A stretch of DNA of 64,000 nt from Streptomyces sp. CBMA291 (GTDB lineage: Bacteria > Actinomycetota > Actinomycetes > Streptomycetales > Streptomycetaceae): the NCBI RefSeq assembly GCF_014596525.1, contig NZ_MSJP01000014.1:1-64000 (forward strand). Direction: 5' to 3'. Below the pieces are notes generated by a model. That model was not told the origin of the DNA. It saw nothing but the letters and a program-made list of their open reading frames with translations, and made no database searches. The translations under genes and the position numbers were made by a program. Positions 6,781 through 16,651 of the stretch are shown here, piece by piece (within the stretch, counting starts at the first letter, position 1; each line of letters begins with the position of its first letter).

Positions 6781-8955
6781 ATGCCACCGTTGCGCGGGAC
6801 GGGCTCCGAGCGGGAAGCGGAGGAGCCCGAATACGCGGGCGACTACCGGCTTCAGGCGAATCTGGGCGCCGGTGGCATGGGGGTCGTGCATCTCGCGTCC
6901 TCGGCCTCGGGGCTGCGGCTCGCGGTCAAGGTCGTGCACGCACGGTATGCGGAGGACCCCGAGTTCAGGGCGCGTTTCCGCCAGGAGGTCGCGGCGGCCC
7001 GCCGGGTCAGCGGGGCCTTCACCGCGCCGGTCGTCGACGCCGACCCCGATGCCGTACGCCCCTGGATGGCCACCCTCTACGTCCCCGGGCCGACCCTCGC
7101 GGACCAGGTGAAGCGGAACGGGCCGCTGTCCCCCGCCGAGCTGCGCAGGCTCACCGCCGGGCTCGCGGAGGCCCTCCGCGACATCCACCGGGCCGGAGTC
7201 GTCCACCGCGACCTCAAGCCGAGCAACGTCCTGCTCTCCGACACCGGGCCCAAGGTCATCGACTTCGGCATCTCCCGGCCCCTCGACAGCGATCTGCACA
7301 CCGAGACCGGCAAGCTCATCGGCTCGCCGCCGTTCATGGCGCCCGAGCAGTTCCAGCGGCCGAGGGAGGTCGGCCCCGCGGCCGATGTGTTCGCGCTCGG
7401 CTCCGTGCTCGTGCACGCGGCGACCGGGCACGGGCCGTTCGACTCGGACAGCCCGTACATCGTGGCGTACCAGGTGGTGCACGACGAGCCGGATCTGGCG
7501 GGCGTCCCCGAGGACCTCGCGCCGCTCGTCGCGCGCTGCCTCGCCAAGGAGCCCGCCGAGCGGCCCACCCCGGCCGAGATCATGACGGCGCTGCTTCCGC
7601 CCTCGTACGCGGCGGAGGCCTTCATGCCGACGCAGCGGCGGCGGCCCGCCCTGCCCGAAGGCCACGACACCCCGGCCGGCTCCGGCACCCCGGGGGCCTC
7701 CTGGGACGCGGACACCCCGGTCCGGGGCGCCGTGCCCGCCCCGCCGCCCCGGCGTCTCGCCCGGCTCCGCCCGCGTCTGACGCTCGCCGTCGTCGCCGCG
7801 CTCGCACTGGCCGGGGCCGGGCTCTACACCGCCCTGACCCCGAAGGAGCACGGGCCGACGGCGGCGCCCACCCGGCCCGGTCAGGTCGCCACCGCCTTCG
7901 CAGGCTGGCGGACCGCGCTCCAGAAGCACGGGACGATCGCCGCGCCCGCCTGCGCGCACGGCGGCGGCGCGCTGTACTGCACCGCCCGGGGCGTCGCGGT
8001 CGCCCGGCTCGACCCGGTGACGGGGCGGGTCGTCTGGTCGCGGACCGTCCCGGCCGAGGGCGAGCCGCCGGGCATGCCGTTCCTCCTCTCCCCCGGTCTG
8101 GTCGGCGCCGCCCCGGCGATCGGTCCGCTGCGCGCCTACGCCGCGGGGAACGGCACTCCCGGCTGGACGGCGGAGCCGCCGGGCGCGCCCGAGCTGCCCC
8201 GGCCCGCCGGGGACGCCGTGGTCCTGGCCGACGGTCTGGGCGGGATCCGGGCCGTCGAGGGGAGCGGCGGGAAGGAGCTGTGGCGGCACGGTCTGCGCGG
8301 CTTCGGGCTGCCGCAGCCGGGGCCGTACGACGGCCCGTCGGGGCTGATGGCGGTCTCCGAGGTCGCGGACGACGGCTCTCGCACCCGGGTTGGCGAGTTC
8401 CGTCCGGGGACCGGCGAGGTGGTCTGGCGGCGGGATCTGGACGGGGACCTCGACCCGCTGGGCCGTACGGGGGATGGCTCGCTGGTGCTCGGCTCGCGTT
8501 ACCAGGGCTCGCTGCTCGACGCGCTGGTCCTGTCGGGGCCCGAGGGCGGCGCGGTCCGCCGGGTCGCGCTGCCCTACCGGATCGACGTCCGGGGGGTCGC
8601 GGTGCGCGGCGCGGTCGTCCATCTGCTCGACGCGAACGGGCGGCTGACCGCGATCGACACGGCGGCGGACGGCGGCGGGGTGCGGTGGGAGCTGGAGACC
8701 GGCGCCGGAAACGTGTCCACGCCGGTCCTCGGGCCGGGCGAGCGGCTGTACTTCTCCGTCCAGGACGGGCGGCTGATCGCCGTGGACACCGCGCGCGGCA
8801 CGCTGATCGGCCAGACCCGGCCGAGGCTGCTTGACGGACACCTGGAGTACGCGCCGTTCGTGCCCCCGCCGCTGGTCGTCGGCGACCGGGTGTTCGGCAC
8901 GGCGCCGGACGGCTCGGTCTTCGCGGTGGACGCGCGCGACCCGTCGAGCTGGTAG
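6781..8955 (+). CDS. Receptor-type Ser/Thr protein kinase with PQQ-like beta-propeller
   Basis: This 724-aa protein has a complete Hanks-type kinase domain: glycine loop LGAGGMGVVH (residues 28-37), Lys50, HRDLKPSN with Asp144, and DFG at 161-163. A proline-rich linker follows, then one transmembrane helix near 334-352 (LTLAVVAALALAGAGLY). The remaining ~370 residues are a predicted extracellular domain with PQQ/quinoprotein-like repeats (for example GEVVWRRDLDGDLDPLG and GGVRWELETGAGN). The domain order suggests envelope sensing coupled to cytoplasmic phosphorylation. GGGGGTGG just before the ATG serves as ribosome-binding site. A strong terminator follows. Confidence 0.9.
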   Translation: MPPLRGTGSEREAEEPEYAGDYRLQANLGAGGMGVVHLASSASGLRLAVKVVHARYAEDPEFRARFRQEVAAARRVSGAFTAPVVDADPDAVRPWMATLYVPGPTLADQVKRNGPLSPAELRRLTAGLAEALRDIHRAGVVHRDLKPSNVLLSDTGPKVIDFGISRPLDSDLHTETGKLIGSPPFMAPEQFQRPREVGPAADVFALGSVLVHAATGHGPFDSDSPYIVAYQVVHDEPDLAGVPEDLAPLVARCLAKEPAERPTPAEIMTALLPPSYAAEAFMPTQRRRPALPEGHDTPAGSGTPGASWDADTPVRGAVPAPPPRRLARLRPRLTLAVVAALALAGAGLYTALTPKEHGPTAAPTRPGQVATAFAGWRTALQKHGTIAAPACAHGGGALYCTARGVAVARLDPVTGRVVWSRTVPAEGEPPGMPFLLSPGLVGAAPAIGPLRAYAAGNGTPGWTAEPPGAPELPRPAGDAVVLADGLGGIRAVEGSGGKELWRHGLRGFGLPQPGPYDGPSGLMAVSEVADDGSRTRVGEFRPGTGEVVWRRDLDGDLDPLGRTGDGSLVLGSRYQGSLLDALVLSGPEGGAVRRVALPYRIDVRGVAVRGAVVHLLDANGRLTAIDTAADGGGVRWELETGAGNVSTPVLGPGERLYFSVQDGRLIAVDTARGTLIGQTRPRLLDGHLEYAPFVPPPLVVGDRVFGTAPDGSVFAVDARDPSSW

Positions 8956-9018
8956 CCGACGGGTTCCGGGCGTACGACGGAGGGGTTCGGGCGTACGGCG
9001 AAGGTTCCGTGCGTACGG

Positions 9019-9063
9019 CGAAGGGGGCGGGACCGGGGGTGCTTCCCGGTCCCGCCCCCTTCG
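9019..9063. terminator. Bidirectional terminator between kinase and ilvD
   Basis: A perfect 19-bp stem (9019-9037 with 9045-9063) surrounds the 7-nt loop GGTGCTT. It lies between two convergent genes, so it can serve both. Confidence 0.85.
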
Positions 9064-9177
9064 GCTTCTCCTTCTTGCCGACCGGACCAGCCCAGCCCAA
9101 GCCGATCCAAGCCGATCCAATCCAGCCCGGACCGGATCGGCTCAGGTCAGGTCAGGTCGGTCCGAGCCGGGTTCGGC

Positions 9178-11031
9178 TCAGCCCAGCCTGGTCACGTCGC
9201 GCACCGCGCCCTTGTCCGCGCTGGTCGCCATCGCCGCGTACGCGCGGAGTGCCGCCGACACCTTGCGCTGCCGGTTCTTCGGCTCGTACACGCCGTTCAG
9301 GGCGGTCCGGCGGGCGGCCAGGGTCTCCTCGTCGACGAGGAGTTCGATCGAGCGGTTCGGAATGTCGATGCGGATGCGGTCGCCGTCCTCGACGAGGGCG
9401 ATGGTGCCGCCCGAGGCCGCCTCCGGCGAGGCGTGGCCGATGGACAGGCCCGACGTACCGCCGGAGAAACGTCCGTCGGTGACCAGGGCGCAGGTCTTGC
9501 CCAGTCCCCGGCCCTTGAGGAAGGAGGTCGGGTAGAGCATCTCCTGCATGCCGGGGCCGCCACGCGGGCCCTCGTAGCGGATGACGACCACGTCGCCGTC
9601 CTTGACCTGCTTGTTGAGGATCTTCTCGACGGCCTCGTCCTGCGATTCGCAGACCACGGCCGGGCCCTCGAAGGTCCAGATCGCCTCGTCGACGCCGGCG
9701 GTCTTCACGACAGAGCCGTCGACGGCGAGGTTGCCGTACAGGACGGCGAGACCGCCGTCCTTGGAGTACGCGTGGGCCGCGTCGCGGATGCAGCCGCCGG
9801 CCGCGTCCGTGTCGAGGGAGTCCCAGCGCTCGGACTGCGAGAAGGCGGTCGCCGAGCGGACGCAGCCGGGGGCCGCGTGCCACAGCTCGACGGCTTCCTC
9901 GGTCGGGGAGCCGCCGCGCACGTCCCAGGCGCCGAGCCACTCCTTGACGGAGCGGGAGTGGACGGTGTGGACGTCCTCGTTGAGGAGACCGGCGCGGTAC
10001 AGCTCGCCGAGGATGGCGGGGATGCCGCCGGCCCGGTGCACGTCCTCCATGTAGTACGTACGGTCCTTGGCGACGTTCGGCGCGACCTTGGCCAGGCAGG
10101 GGACCCGGCGGGAGACCTCGTCCATGTCCGGCAGGCCGTACTCCAGCTCGGCTTCCTGGGCGGCGGCGAGCAGGTGCAGGATCGTGTTGGTCGAGCCGCC
10201 CATGGCGATGTCGAGGGCCATCGCGTTCTCGAAGGCGGCGCGGGTGGCGATGGAGCGCGGCAGGACGGAGTCGTCGTCCTCGTCGTAGTGGCGGCGGGTG
10301 ATCTCGACGACCGTGCGCGCCGCGTTCTCGTACAGCGCCTTGCGGGCGGTGTGGGTGGCGAGGACCGAGCCGTTGCCGGGGAGGGAGAGGCCGATGGCCT
10401 CGGTCAGGCAGTTCATCGAGTTGGCGGTGAACATGCCGGAACAGGAGCCGCAGGTCGGGCAGGCGTTCTCCTCGATGCGGGCGATGTCCTCGTCCGAGAT
10501 CTTCGGGTTCACCGCGTCGGAGATCGCGTCGACCAGGTCGAGCGTGCGGACCGAGCCGTCGACGAGGGTCGCGCGGCCGGACTCCATGGGGCCGCCGGAG
10601 ACGAAGACCGTGGGGATGTTGAGGCGCAGGGCGGCCATCAGCATGCCCGGGGTGATCTTGTCGCAGTTGGAGATGCAGATCAGGGCGTCGGCGCAGTGGG
10701 CCTCGACCATGTACTCGACGCTGTCCGCGATCAGGTCGCGGGAGGGCAGCGAGTAGAGCATGCCGCCGTGGCCCATCGCGATGCCGTCGTCGACGGCGAT
10801 CGTGTTGAACTCGCGGGGGATGGCCCCTGCGGCGGTGATCGCCTCGGAGACGATCCGGCCGACCGGCTGGAGGTGGGTGTGGCCGGGGACGAACTCCGTG
10901 AAGGAGTTGGCGACCGCGATGATCGGCTTCCGGCCGATGTCCGCGCCGGGTACCCCGGAGGCGCGCATCAGGGCGCGGGCGCCCGCCATGTTGCGGCCGT
11001 GGGTGACAGTGCGGGACCTCAGCTCGGGCAT
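9178..11031 (-). CDS. ilvD: Dihydroxy-acid dehydratase
   Basis: This Fe-S enzyme of branched-chain amino acid synthesis dehydrates 2,3-dihydroxy-3-methyl acids to 2-keto acids. The 617-aa protein has the family's cluster cysteines in [11 protein letters not shown] and [21 protein letters not shown], and the C-terminal [14 protein letters not shown] signature. The ATG at 11031 is chosen over 11112 because GAGGAGCGAG lies just upstream and [23 protein letters not shown] is the usual IlvD start. It is not adjacent to other ilv genes. Confidence 0.97.
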   Translation of the reverse strand: MPELRSRTVTHGRNMAGARALMRASGVPGADIGRKPIIAVANSFTEFVPGHTHLQPVGRIVSEAITAAGAIPREFNTIAVDDGIAMGHGGMLYSLPSRDLIADSVEYMVEAHCADALICISNCDKITPGMLMAALRLNIPTVFVSGGPMESGRATLVDGSVRTLDLVDAISDAVNPKISDEDIARIEENACPTCGSCSGMFTANSMNCLTEAIGLSLPGNGSVLATHTARKALYENAARTVVEITRRHYDEDDDSVLPRSIATRAAFENAMALDIAMGGSTNTILHLLAAAQEAELEYGLPDMDEVSRRVPCLAKVAPNVAKDRTYYMEDVHRAGGIPAILGELYRAGLLNEDVHTVHSRSVKEWLGAWDVRGGSPTEEAVELWHAAPGCVRSATAFSQSERWDSLDTDAAGGCIRDAAHAYSKDGGLAVLYGNLAVDGSVVKTAGVDEAIWTFEGPAVVCESQDEAVEKILNKQVKDGDVVVIRYEGPRGGPGMQEMLYPTSFLKGRGLGKTCALVTDGRFSGGTSGLSIGHASPEAASGGTIALVEDGDRIRIDIPNRSIELLVDEETLAARRTALNGVYEPKNRQRKVSAALRAYAAMATSADKGAVRDVTRLG

Positions 11032-11112
11032 GGTCGCTCGCTCCTCAGAGACGGGTGTGCTTGCCGTCGAGCGTACGCCTCCGGACCAGAATTTGGACAG
11101 TCCGTCCGTCAT

Positions 11113-11279
11113 ACGGACGGATTTCAGGGATGTACGGGGGTTGGTCTCGGGGGCGTACGGGGGCGGGGCTCAGGGGCGCGTACGGGGGCGGGGCAGGGGC
11201 GCGTACGGGGTGACTCACGCCCCTGTCGGGGTGCCCTTCCCTGGGGCGGCCCGCAGGAAGGAGGGCCGTACGGTCGCGG
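11113..11279. repeat. Short GC-rich direct repeats downstream of the isomerase-like gene
   Basis: Three near-copies of GGGGCGCGTACGGGGGCGGGG occur between about 11146 and 11210. Nothing coding is supported. This gap also contains the ilvD promoter region near 11040-11130. Confidence 0.45.
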
Positions 11280-12110
11280 TCACGTGAGCCGGGAGGGGCG
11301 GCCGGGGGCGGGGGCGAGGTGGAGGCGGGCGAAGGCGAGGGCGTCCGCGAGGTCGGCCTCCCGCTCTGCGGCCGACATCGCGCGCCGGGTGTTGACCTCG
11401 ATGACGACGTGCCCGTCGAAGCCGGTGAGGGCCAGCCGCTCCAGGAGTTCGGCGCAGGGCTGGGTGCCGCGCCCCGGGACCAGGTGCTCGTCCTTGGCCG
11501 AGCCCTTGCCGTCGGCGAGGTGGACGTGGCCGAGGCGGTCGCCCATGCGGTCGACCATGGCGAGGGCGTCGGTGCGGGCGGTCGCGGTGTGCGAGAGGTC
11601 GACGGTGAAGTGCCGGTAGTCGTCCTTGGTGACGTCCCACTCGGGGGCGTAAGCGAGCATCTCGCGGTCCTTGTACCGCCACGGGTACATGTTCTCGACG
11701 GCGAACCGTACGTCGGTCTCGTCCGCCATCCGCCAGATGCCCGTCACGAAGTCCTTGGCGTACTGGCGCTGCCAGCGGAACGGCGGGTGGACCACGACCG
11801 TCGACGCGCCGAGCCGCTCGGCCGCCGACCGGGCGCGCTGGAGCTTGACCCACGGGTCGGTGGACCAGACGCGCTGGGTGATGAGGAGGCAGGGGGCGTG
11901 CACGGCGAGGACCGGGACGCCGTGGTAGTCGGAGAGGCGGCGGAGGGCTTCGATGTCCTGGCTGACCGGGTCGGTCCACACCATGACCTCGACGCCGTCG
12001 TAACCGAGGCGCGCGGCGATCTCGAAGGCCGTCGCCGTCGACTCGGGGTAGACCGAGGCCGTCGACAGGGCGACCTTCGCCTCCGGTCCGCGCGCCACTG
12101 GTTCTGCCAC
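11280..12110 (-). CDS. Xylose-isomerase-like TIM-barrel protein
   Basis: The 276-aa protein belongs to the sugar phosphate isomerase/epimerase (AP endonuclease family 2) superfamily. The evidence is the opening strand [33 protein letters not shown] and metal-ligand-type segments such as [18 protein letters not shown] and [11 protein letters not shown]. The reaction is not identifiable: these proteins isomerize sugars or inositols or act on related substrates. Translation most likely starts at GTG 12110. No same-strand partner overlaps it. Confidence 0.7.
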   Translation of the reverse strand: MAEPVARGPEAKVALSTASVYPESTATAFEIAARLGYDGVEVMVWTDPVSQDIEALRRLSDYHGVPVLAVHAPCLLITQRVWSTDPWVKLQRARSAAERLGASTVVVHPPFRWQRQYAKDFVTGIWRMADETDVRFAVENMYPWRYKDREMLAYAPEWDVTKDDYRHFTVDLSHTATARTDALAMVDRMGDRLGHVHLADGKGSAKDEHLVPGRGTQPCAELLERLALTGFDGHVVIEVNTRRAMSAAEREADLADALAFARLHLAPAPGRPSRLT

Positions 12111-12441
12111 GGGGACAGGGTACGGGGCGGGCCGGGGCGCCGGGGGTGGATCCGGTCAGGGGGCGTACGACCGGCTTGCGGAGGGGGCGCGGGGGCGCGG
12201 CCGGGACCGGCAGTCGGTACCCGCACCCGGGACCCGGCAGTCGGCAGTCGGCATGGCACCCGGCGCTATGGCGCCAGGGCCTCACGCCGTCGCGGCCTCG
12301 TGACGCCGGGACCCGACGCCGTCACGGCCTCGCGACGGAAGGGCCTCATGTCAGCGCGGCCTCATGGCGCAGGTCCTTCCGCACTCACGCCCTTCCGCAC
12401 TCACACCCTGCCGCCCTCACGGCCTCACGCCCCTCCCGGCC
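12111..12441. repeat. 331-nt gap with degenerate 'GGCCTCACG' repeats
   Basis: The second half (about 12282-12441) is a series of variants of 'CGGCCTCACGCC' and 'TTCCGCACTCACGCC', with irregular spacing. A shorter CCCGGCAGTCGG repeat lies near 12220-12250. I see no supported gene. It is downstream of the ppx-like gene and upstream of the isomerase-like gene, so it must hold the latter's promoter near its start. Confidence 0.5.
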
Positions 12442-13374
12442 TCACGCCGTCGGCAAGTGGTCCAGGCGCCGCAGGATGACGCCCTCGCGCAGGGCCCAGG
12501 GGCAGATCTCCAGCTGTTCCACGCCCAGCAGGTCCATCGCGCCCTCGGCGACCAGCGCGCCCGCGAGGAGTTGGGCGGAGCGGCCCTCGGAGACGCCCGG
12601 GAGGGCGGCGCGCTCGGGTGCCGTCATGGCGGCCAGGCGCGGGACCCACTCCTCCAGGGACTTGCGGGTCAGGCGGCGCTGGACGTAGAGGCCCTCGCCC
12701 GAGCCGGGCGCACCGGCGATCCTCGCCAGCTGCTTGAAGGTCTTGGAGGTGGCGACGACGTGGTCGGGCCGCCCGGAGCGGCTGAAGTCGCCGACCGTAC
12801 GGGCGATGGCCGCGCGGACATGGCGGCGCAGCGCCTTCACGTCGGCGGCGTCGGCCGGGTCGCGGGGAAGCCAGCCCGCGGTGAGCCGGCCCGCGCCGAG
12901 CGGCAGCGAGACCGCCGTGTCCGGGTCCTCGTCCATGCCGTACGCGACTTCGAGGGAGCCGCCGCCGATGTCGAGGAGGAGGAGCTTTCCGGCGGACCAG
13001 CCGAGCCAGCGGCGGGCGGCGAGGAAGGTGAGCCGGGCCTCCTCCCCGCCGCTGAGGACCTGGAGGTCGACGCCCGTCGCCTCCTTCACGCGCGCGAGGA
13101 CGGCGTCGGCGTTGCTGGCCTCGCGGACGGCCGAGGTCGCGAACGGCAGCACTTCCTCGCAGCCCTTGTCCTCGGCGGCGAGCAGCGCGCCCTGGACGGT
13201 CGCGATGAGCCGGTCGACCCCGCCGGGCGCGATCGCGCCCCGCTCGTCGAGCAGCTCGGCCAGCCTCAGCTCCGCCTTGTGGGAGTGGGCGGGCAGCGGG
13301 CGGGCGCCCGGGTGGGCGTCCACCACCAGGAAGTGCACCGTGTTCGAACCGACGTCGAGGACTCCGAGTCTCAT
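12442..13374 (-). CDS. Ppx/GppA-family exopolyphosphatase
   Basis: The 310-aa protein has the ASKHA phosphatase signatures [34 protein letters not shown] and [15 protein letters not shown]. The family removes terminal phosphate from inorganic polyphosphate or converts pppGpp to ppGpp. It is the short two-domain form common in actinobacteria and lacks the C-terminal HD extension of E. coli Ppx. The start at 13374 is divergent from the next gene, with 40 nt between the two starts. Confidence 0.88.
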   Translation of the reverse strand: MRLGVLDVGSNTVHFLVVDAHPGARPLPAHSHKAELRLAELLDERGAIAPGGVDRLIATVQGALLAAEDKGCEEVLPFATSAVREASNADAVLARVKEATGVDLQVLSGGEEARLTFLAARRWLGWSAGKLLLLDIGGGSLEVAYGMDEDPDTAVSLPLGAGRLTAGWLPRDPADAADVKALRRHVRAAIARTVGDFSRSGRPDHVVATSKTFKQLARIAGAPGSGEGLYVQRRLTRKSLEEWVPRLAAMTAPERAALPGVSEGRSAQLLAGALVAEGAMDLLGVEQLEICPWALREGVILRRLDHLPTA

Positions 13375-13414
13375 GGGCGGAACGGTACTGCGCCCGCCCG
13401 CATACGCTGGACTT

Positions 13415-14287
13415 GTGCCAAAGACGAAGAAGGCGAAGCCGGACAGGAACAGCGGCGGCGACGCGGACGTGAAGGTTTCCGGGCCCGTGAAGGGCGGCGG
13501 GAAGCGGGGCAAGGGCGGGGAGCCGGACGAGAAGGGGCTCGACTTCGCGCGCGCGTGGGTCGAGTTTCCCGATCCGGCCGACGAGGAACAGGTCTTCCGC
13601 TGTGACCTGACCTGGCTGACCTCGCGCTGGACCTGTGTCTTCGGCAGCGGCTGCCAGGGCATCCAGGCGGGCCGTGCCGACGACGGCTGCTGCACGCTCG
13701 GCGCGCATTTCTCCGACAAGGACGACGAGAAGCGGGTCGCGTCGCATGTGGCACGGCTCACACCGGACCTGTGGCAGTTCCACGACGTCGGCACCGCATC
13801 GGGCTGGACCCAGGTCGACGAGGACGGCGACCGGCAGACCCGCCGCTGGGAGGGCTCCTGCATCTTCCAGAACCGCCCCGGCTTCGCGGGCGGCGCGGGC
13901 TGCTCGCTGCACATCCTGGCCCTGAAGGAGGGCCGGGAGCCGCTGGAGACCAAGCCGGACGTCTGCTGGCAGCTGCCGGTGCGCCGGACGTACGACTGGA
14001 TCGAGCGGCCGGACGACACCCGGGTCCTCCAGGTGTCGATCGGCGAGTACGACCGCAGGGGCTGGGGCCCCGGCGGCCACGACCTGCACTGGTGGTGCAC
14101 CTCGGCCACCTCGGCGCACGGCGCAGGGGAGCCGGTCTACGTCACATACCGGCCCGAGCTGATCGAGATGATGGGCGAGCAGGCGTACGAGACGCTCGTC
14201 GGGCTCTGCGAGGCGCGGCTCTCCTCTGCGCTGCCGCTCGTGGCCCCGCACCCGGCCGACCCGACGCCGAAGCGCAAGAAGCAGTAA
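13415..14287 (+). CDS. Cys-rich protein, possible metal-cluster-binding
   Basis: The 290-aa protein begins with a ~35-residue Lys/Gly-rich tail. A core follows containing [18 protein letters not shown] and [11 protein letters not shown], so five Cys fall within ~50 residues, with more Cys and Trp later (SCIFQN, CSLHIL, HWWCTS). The pattern resembles zinc/iron-chelating families of the YkgJ/DUF3109 kind; that is a tentative resemblance. The GTG at 13415 has no Shine-Dalgarno but has TACGCT at 13403-13408, 6 nt upstream, so it is probably leaderless. It is divergent from the Ppx/GppA gene. Confidence 0.75.
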   Translation: MPKTKKAKPDRNSGGDADVKVSGPVKGGGKRGKGGEPDEKGLDFARAWVEFPDPADEEQVFRCDLTWLTSRWTCVFGSGCQGIQAGRADDGCCTLGAHFSDKDDEKRVASHVARLTPDLWQFHDVGTASGWTQVDEDGDRQTRRWEGSCIFQNRPGFAGGAGCSLHILALKEGREPLETKPDVCWQLPVRRTYDWIERPDDTRVLQVSIGEYDRRGWGPGGHDLHWWCTSATSAHGAGEPVYVTYRPELIEMMGEQAYETLVGLCEARLSSALPLVAPHPADPTPKRKKQ

Positions 14288-14404
14288 CCGCTCCGCGACG
14301 GACCGGACCCCCGCTTCGGGCGGATGCACGAGGGGCCCTTGCGGACGCTCCGGTGAGGGCCCCGGAGCGGACCCGGTGCCGCCCAGGCCGTCACCGGGCC
14401 CGGC

Positions 14405-16231
14405 TCACGAAGACGTCGGGTGGGGTTCCTCCGTCATCGAGGGCGTCGGTTCCGGCGTGGCCAGGGCCGGTGCCGGGGCCGGTGTCGTGGGCGGAGGCTG
14501 TTCCGACGCGGGCGGCGGGGTGTCCGCCTCGGCCGGAGGCGGGCTCGTCGGCGGGGTGGCCGGGTCGGCGGGCCGGGTCGTGGGCGGGGCCGTCGGTTCC
14601 GCCGTGGACGGCTTCGCCGGTCTCGTCGGCCGCGCCGCGGCGGCGGGCGGCCCGGTCGGCCTCGGGGGCCGGAGGGCGTACGGCAGGACCGGGGGATCGG
14701 CCTGCGGGACCGGCTCGCCCTGCCCGTGGATCCTGATCACCGCCCCCGAGGGGTTCACCCCGAGCCGCGCGCTCCAGGCGTCCCGGGGTTCGCGCGCCCG
14801 GTCGACGCGGACGGCGACCGTGACCGTGGCGCCCGGCCGGAGCGTTCCCGAGGCCCGGCTGACGTACAGCCAGGGCGCGTCCGTCCACAGCGACCAGGCG
14901 ACGGGCGCGCGCCCCCCTGCGGTGAGCGTGAGCAGGGTGAGGCCGTTCTGGCTGCGGGCGTCCGCGATGATCCAGCCCGTCGCGGGTCCGTCGGGGCGGG
15001 AGGTGGCCGTGGGGCCGGTGGGGCCGCCGGGGCTGAGGACCTCGACGGAAAGGCCGGGGGCGCGGCTGGCCCGGGTGAACCGGGGGTCGGGGCCGGTGCG
15101 TCCGCCGCCCGGCCTGTCGTGGGCGTCGTCGGCGTCCCTGTAGGGGTGCCTGCCGGTGACGGCCGGGCCGTCGGCCTCGCGGGCGCTGATCCGGTGCCCC
15201 TCCGCGCCGGTCCGGTCGGCGCCGGGGGCGGACCGGTAGGAGGTCCACAGGGCGAGGACGGGCGCGGCGACCACGGCGGCGACCACGGTGGTGGTGACCG
15301 CGCGGGCCCGCAGGCGTCCTCGGCGGGCGACATGGTCCTTGGGGGCCATGGGGAACCCGGTCGGCGCGAAGCGCGGGGCCCCGGCACGCGCGCGGGGGAC
15401 ATGCAGCATCGCCAGGTACGCGGCGGCCCTGGGCGCCTCCACGAGCGGCAGCGAGACCGCGGGCAGGGCCCCGGTGCCCGGCCAGGGGCTCGTGGCGCCC
15501 ACCCGCTCGGCGGTCCTGCGGCAGAGCGGGCAGTCGTCGACGTGCCGGACGAGTTCGGCGCGCAGCGCGGCCGACAGGAGCGGCCGCTGGTCGCCGGTGA
15601 GCCGGGCGACGGTGGGACAGTCGCCGGTCTCGACGACGGCGAGGGCGGCGCGGGTCCGTTCGACCTCACAGCCCGCGGTGGCGAGGAGTTCGCGGGCGGC
15701 CACCGGATCGAGGGCGAGGACGGCGGCGACCTGATGGGGGTCGAGGCCGTGCCGGACGGCGAGTTCGAGGGCTTCGCGCTGCTCGGGGGTGGTGCCCGCG
15801 GCCTCGGGCCAGGCGAGCCTGGCGAGTTCGGCGCGGCGGCGCTCGGCGGTTTCCTCGGGGATACGGGGCGGCTCGGGCGGGGTGACGGCGGGGCGGCCCG
15901 TGTGGGCGCCCTGCCGTCGGCCGCGCTGCTCGCCGAGGCTGCGGAGGCAGGCCCAGCGGGCGAGGGCGTACAGCCAGGCCGTGCGCCCCTCCTCGTCGGC
16001 GGGACCCCGGGCATGGTGGCGCTCGGCGACGGCCAGGACGTCGGCGAGGACGACGGTGGCCGTGTCGTGGTCGCAGAGCACGGAGAGGCAGTACGTGAAG
16101 AGGCCGTCGAGAACGGCCTCGTAGCGTCCGGGGGGCCGGCGGCCGGTCCTGTGCGCGCCCCGGTCCACGACGGGGTGCGCCCGGTGTGCGCCGGTGGTGC
16201 GTACGGGGGAATGCAGCCTGCTGCTCGTCAC
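14405..16231 (-). CDS. Fused sigma-like / zinc-finger / BACON membrane protein
   Basis: The 608-aa protein has several parts in order. An ECF sigma-like N-terminal half has helices around YEAVLDGLFTYCLSVLCDHD and a region-4-like TTPEQREALELAVRHGLDPHQVAAVL. An anti-sigma-type HX3CX2C zinc site follows at His230, Cys234 and Cys237 (HVDDCPLC). One membrane helix lies near 300-320 (VVAAVVAAPVLALW). A BACON-like beta domain follows at about 395-485 (WLYVSRASGTLRPGATVTVAV). The tail is a long Pro/Thr/Ala-rich stretch. Sigma-like and anti-sigma-like parts in one membrane chain are unusual. The region-2 part looks degenerate, so DNA-directed activity is uncertain. Translation starts at GTG 16231. Confidence 0.75.
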   Translation of the reverse strand: MTSSRLHSPVRTTGAHRAHPVVDRGAHRTGRRPPGRYEAVLDGLFTYCLSVLCDHDTATVVLADVLAVAERHHARGPADEEGRTAWLYALARWACLRSLGEQRGRRQGAHTGRPAVTPPEPPRIPEETAERRRAELARLAWPEAAGTTPEQREALELAVRHGLDPHQVAAVLALDPVAARELLATAGCEVERTRAALAVVETGDCPTVARLTGDQRPLLSAALRAELVRHVDDCPLCRRTAERVGATSPWPGTGALPAVSLPLVEAPRAAAYLAMLHVPRARAGAPRFAPTGFPMAPKDHVARRGRLRARAVTTTVVAAVVAAPVLALWTSYRSAPGADRTGAEGHRISAREADGPAVTGRHPYRDADDAHDRPGGGRTGPDPRFTRASRAPGLSVEVLSPGGPTGPTATSRPDGPATGWIIADARSQNGLTLLTLTAGGRAPVAWSLWTDAPWLYVSRASGTLRPGATVTVAVRVDRAREPRDAWSARLGVNPSGAVIRIHGQGEPVPQADPPVLPYALRPPRPTGPPAAAARPTRPAKPSTAEPTAPPTTRPADPATPPTSPPPAEADTPPPASEQPPPTTPAPAPALATPEPTPSMTEEPHPTSS

Positions 16232-16651
16232 CGGACGACCGTAGGCACCCTGGGGGCGCTCTTCGTACCGGTCGAGGACTTCTCATTCGTACGGGTGAAG
16301 CTATCGCTCGAAAGGGGACAGGAAGGCGGGGTTCCTCTGCCGGGTGGGTGAGCGGCGGGGGTCCCCTGGAGGGATGAGGGACGGGGCCCCGGGGGGCGCT
16401 TTTCGGGTGAGGCGTCGGCTTGACGGGCGGGTGTTGCCGGGGGCTGGGCGGGGCGGGGGTGCTTGGCGGGCGAGTGCCTTGCCTGGGCGGGGGCGCTTGT
16501 GGAGGCGGGGGCCTCTGGTGGGGGGACCCCCACGGTGGGGGCCCCATGGCGGGGGGGGAGACCCCACGGCGGGGCCCCCTGGGAGGGGACGTCCTCCCCC
16601 GGCGCCGCGAGGCCGGGCCCGTTGTCAGTGGGGGCCGCTACCGTGGGCTTC
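16232..16651. other. 420-nt divergent gap with G-runs and paired inverted repeats
   Basis: The gap separates the BACON-type gene from radA. Around 16520-16580 there are two near-identical hairpin-forming copies (ACCCCCACGGTGGGGGCCCC and ACCCCACGGCGGGGCCCC) separated by a run of eight G. Further G-runs lie at 16320-16500. No gene is supported. The radA promoter is at the right edge. Confidence 0.45.

Noticed and set aside
6712..9120. Minus-strand open frame of 802 codons opposite the kinase gene
   Set aside because: The opposite strand encodes all kinase motifs; this frame is an Arg/Gly-rich shadow.
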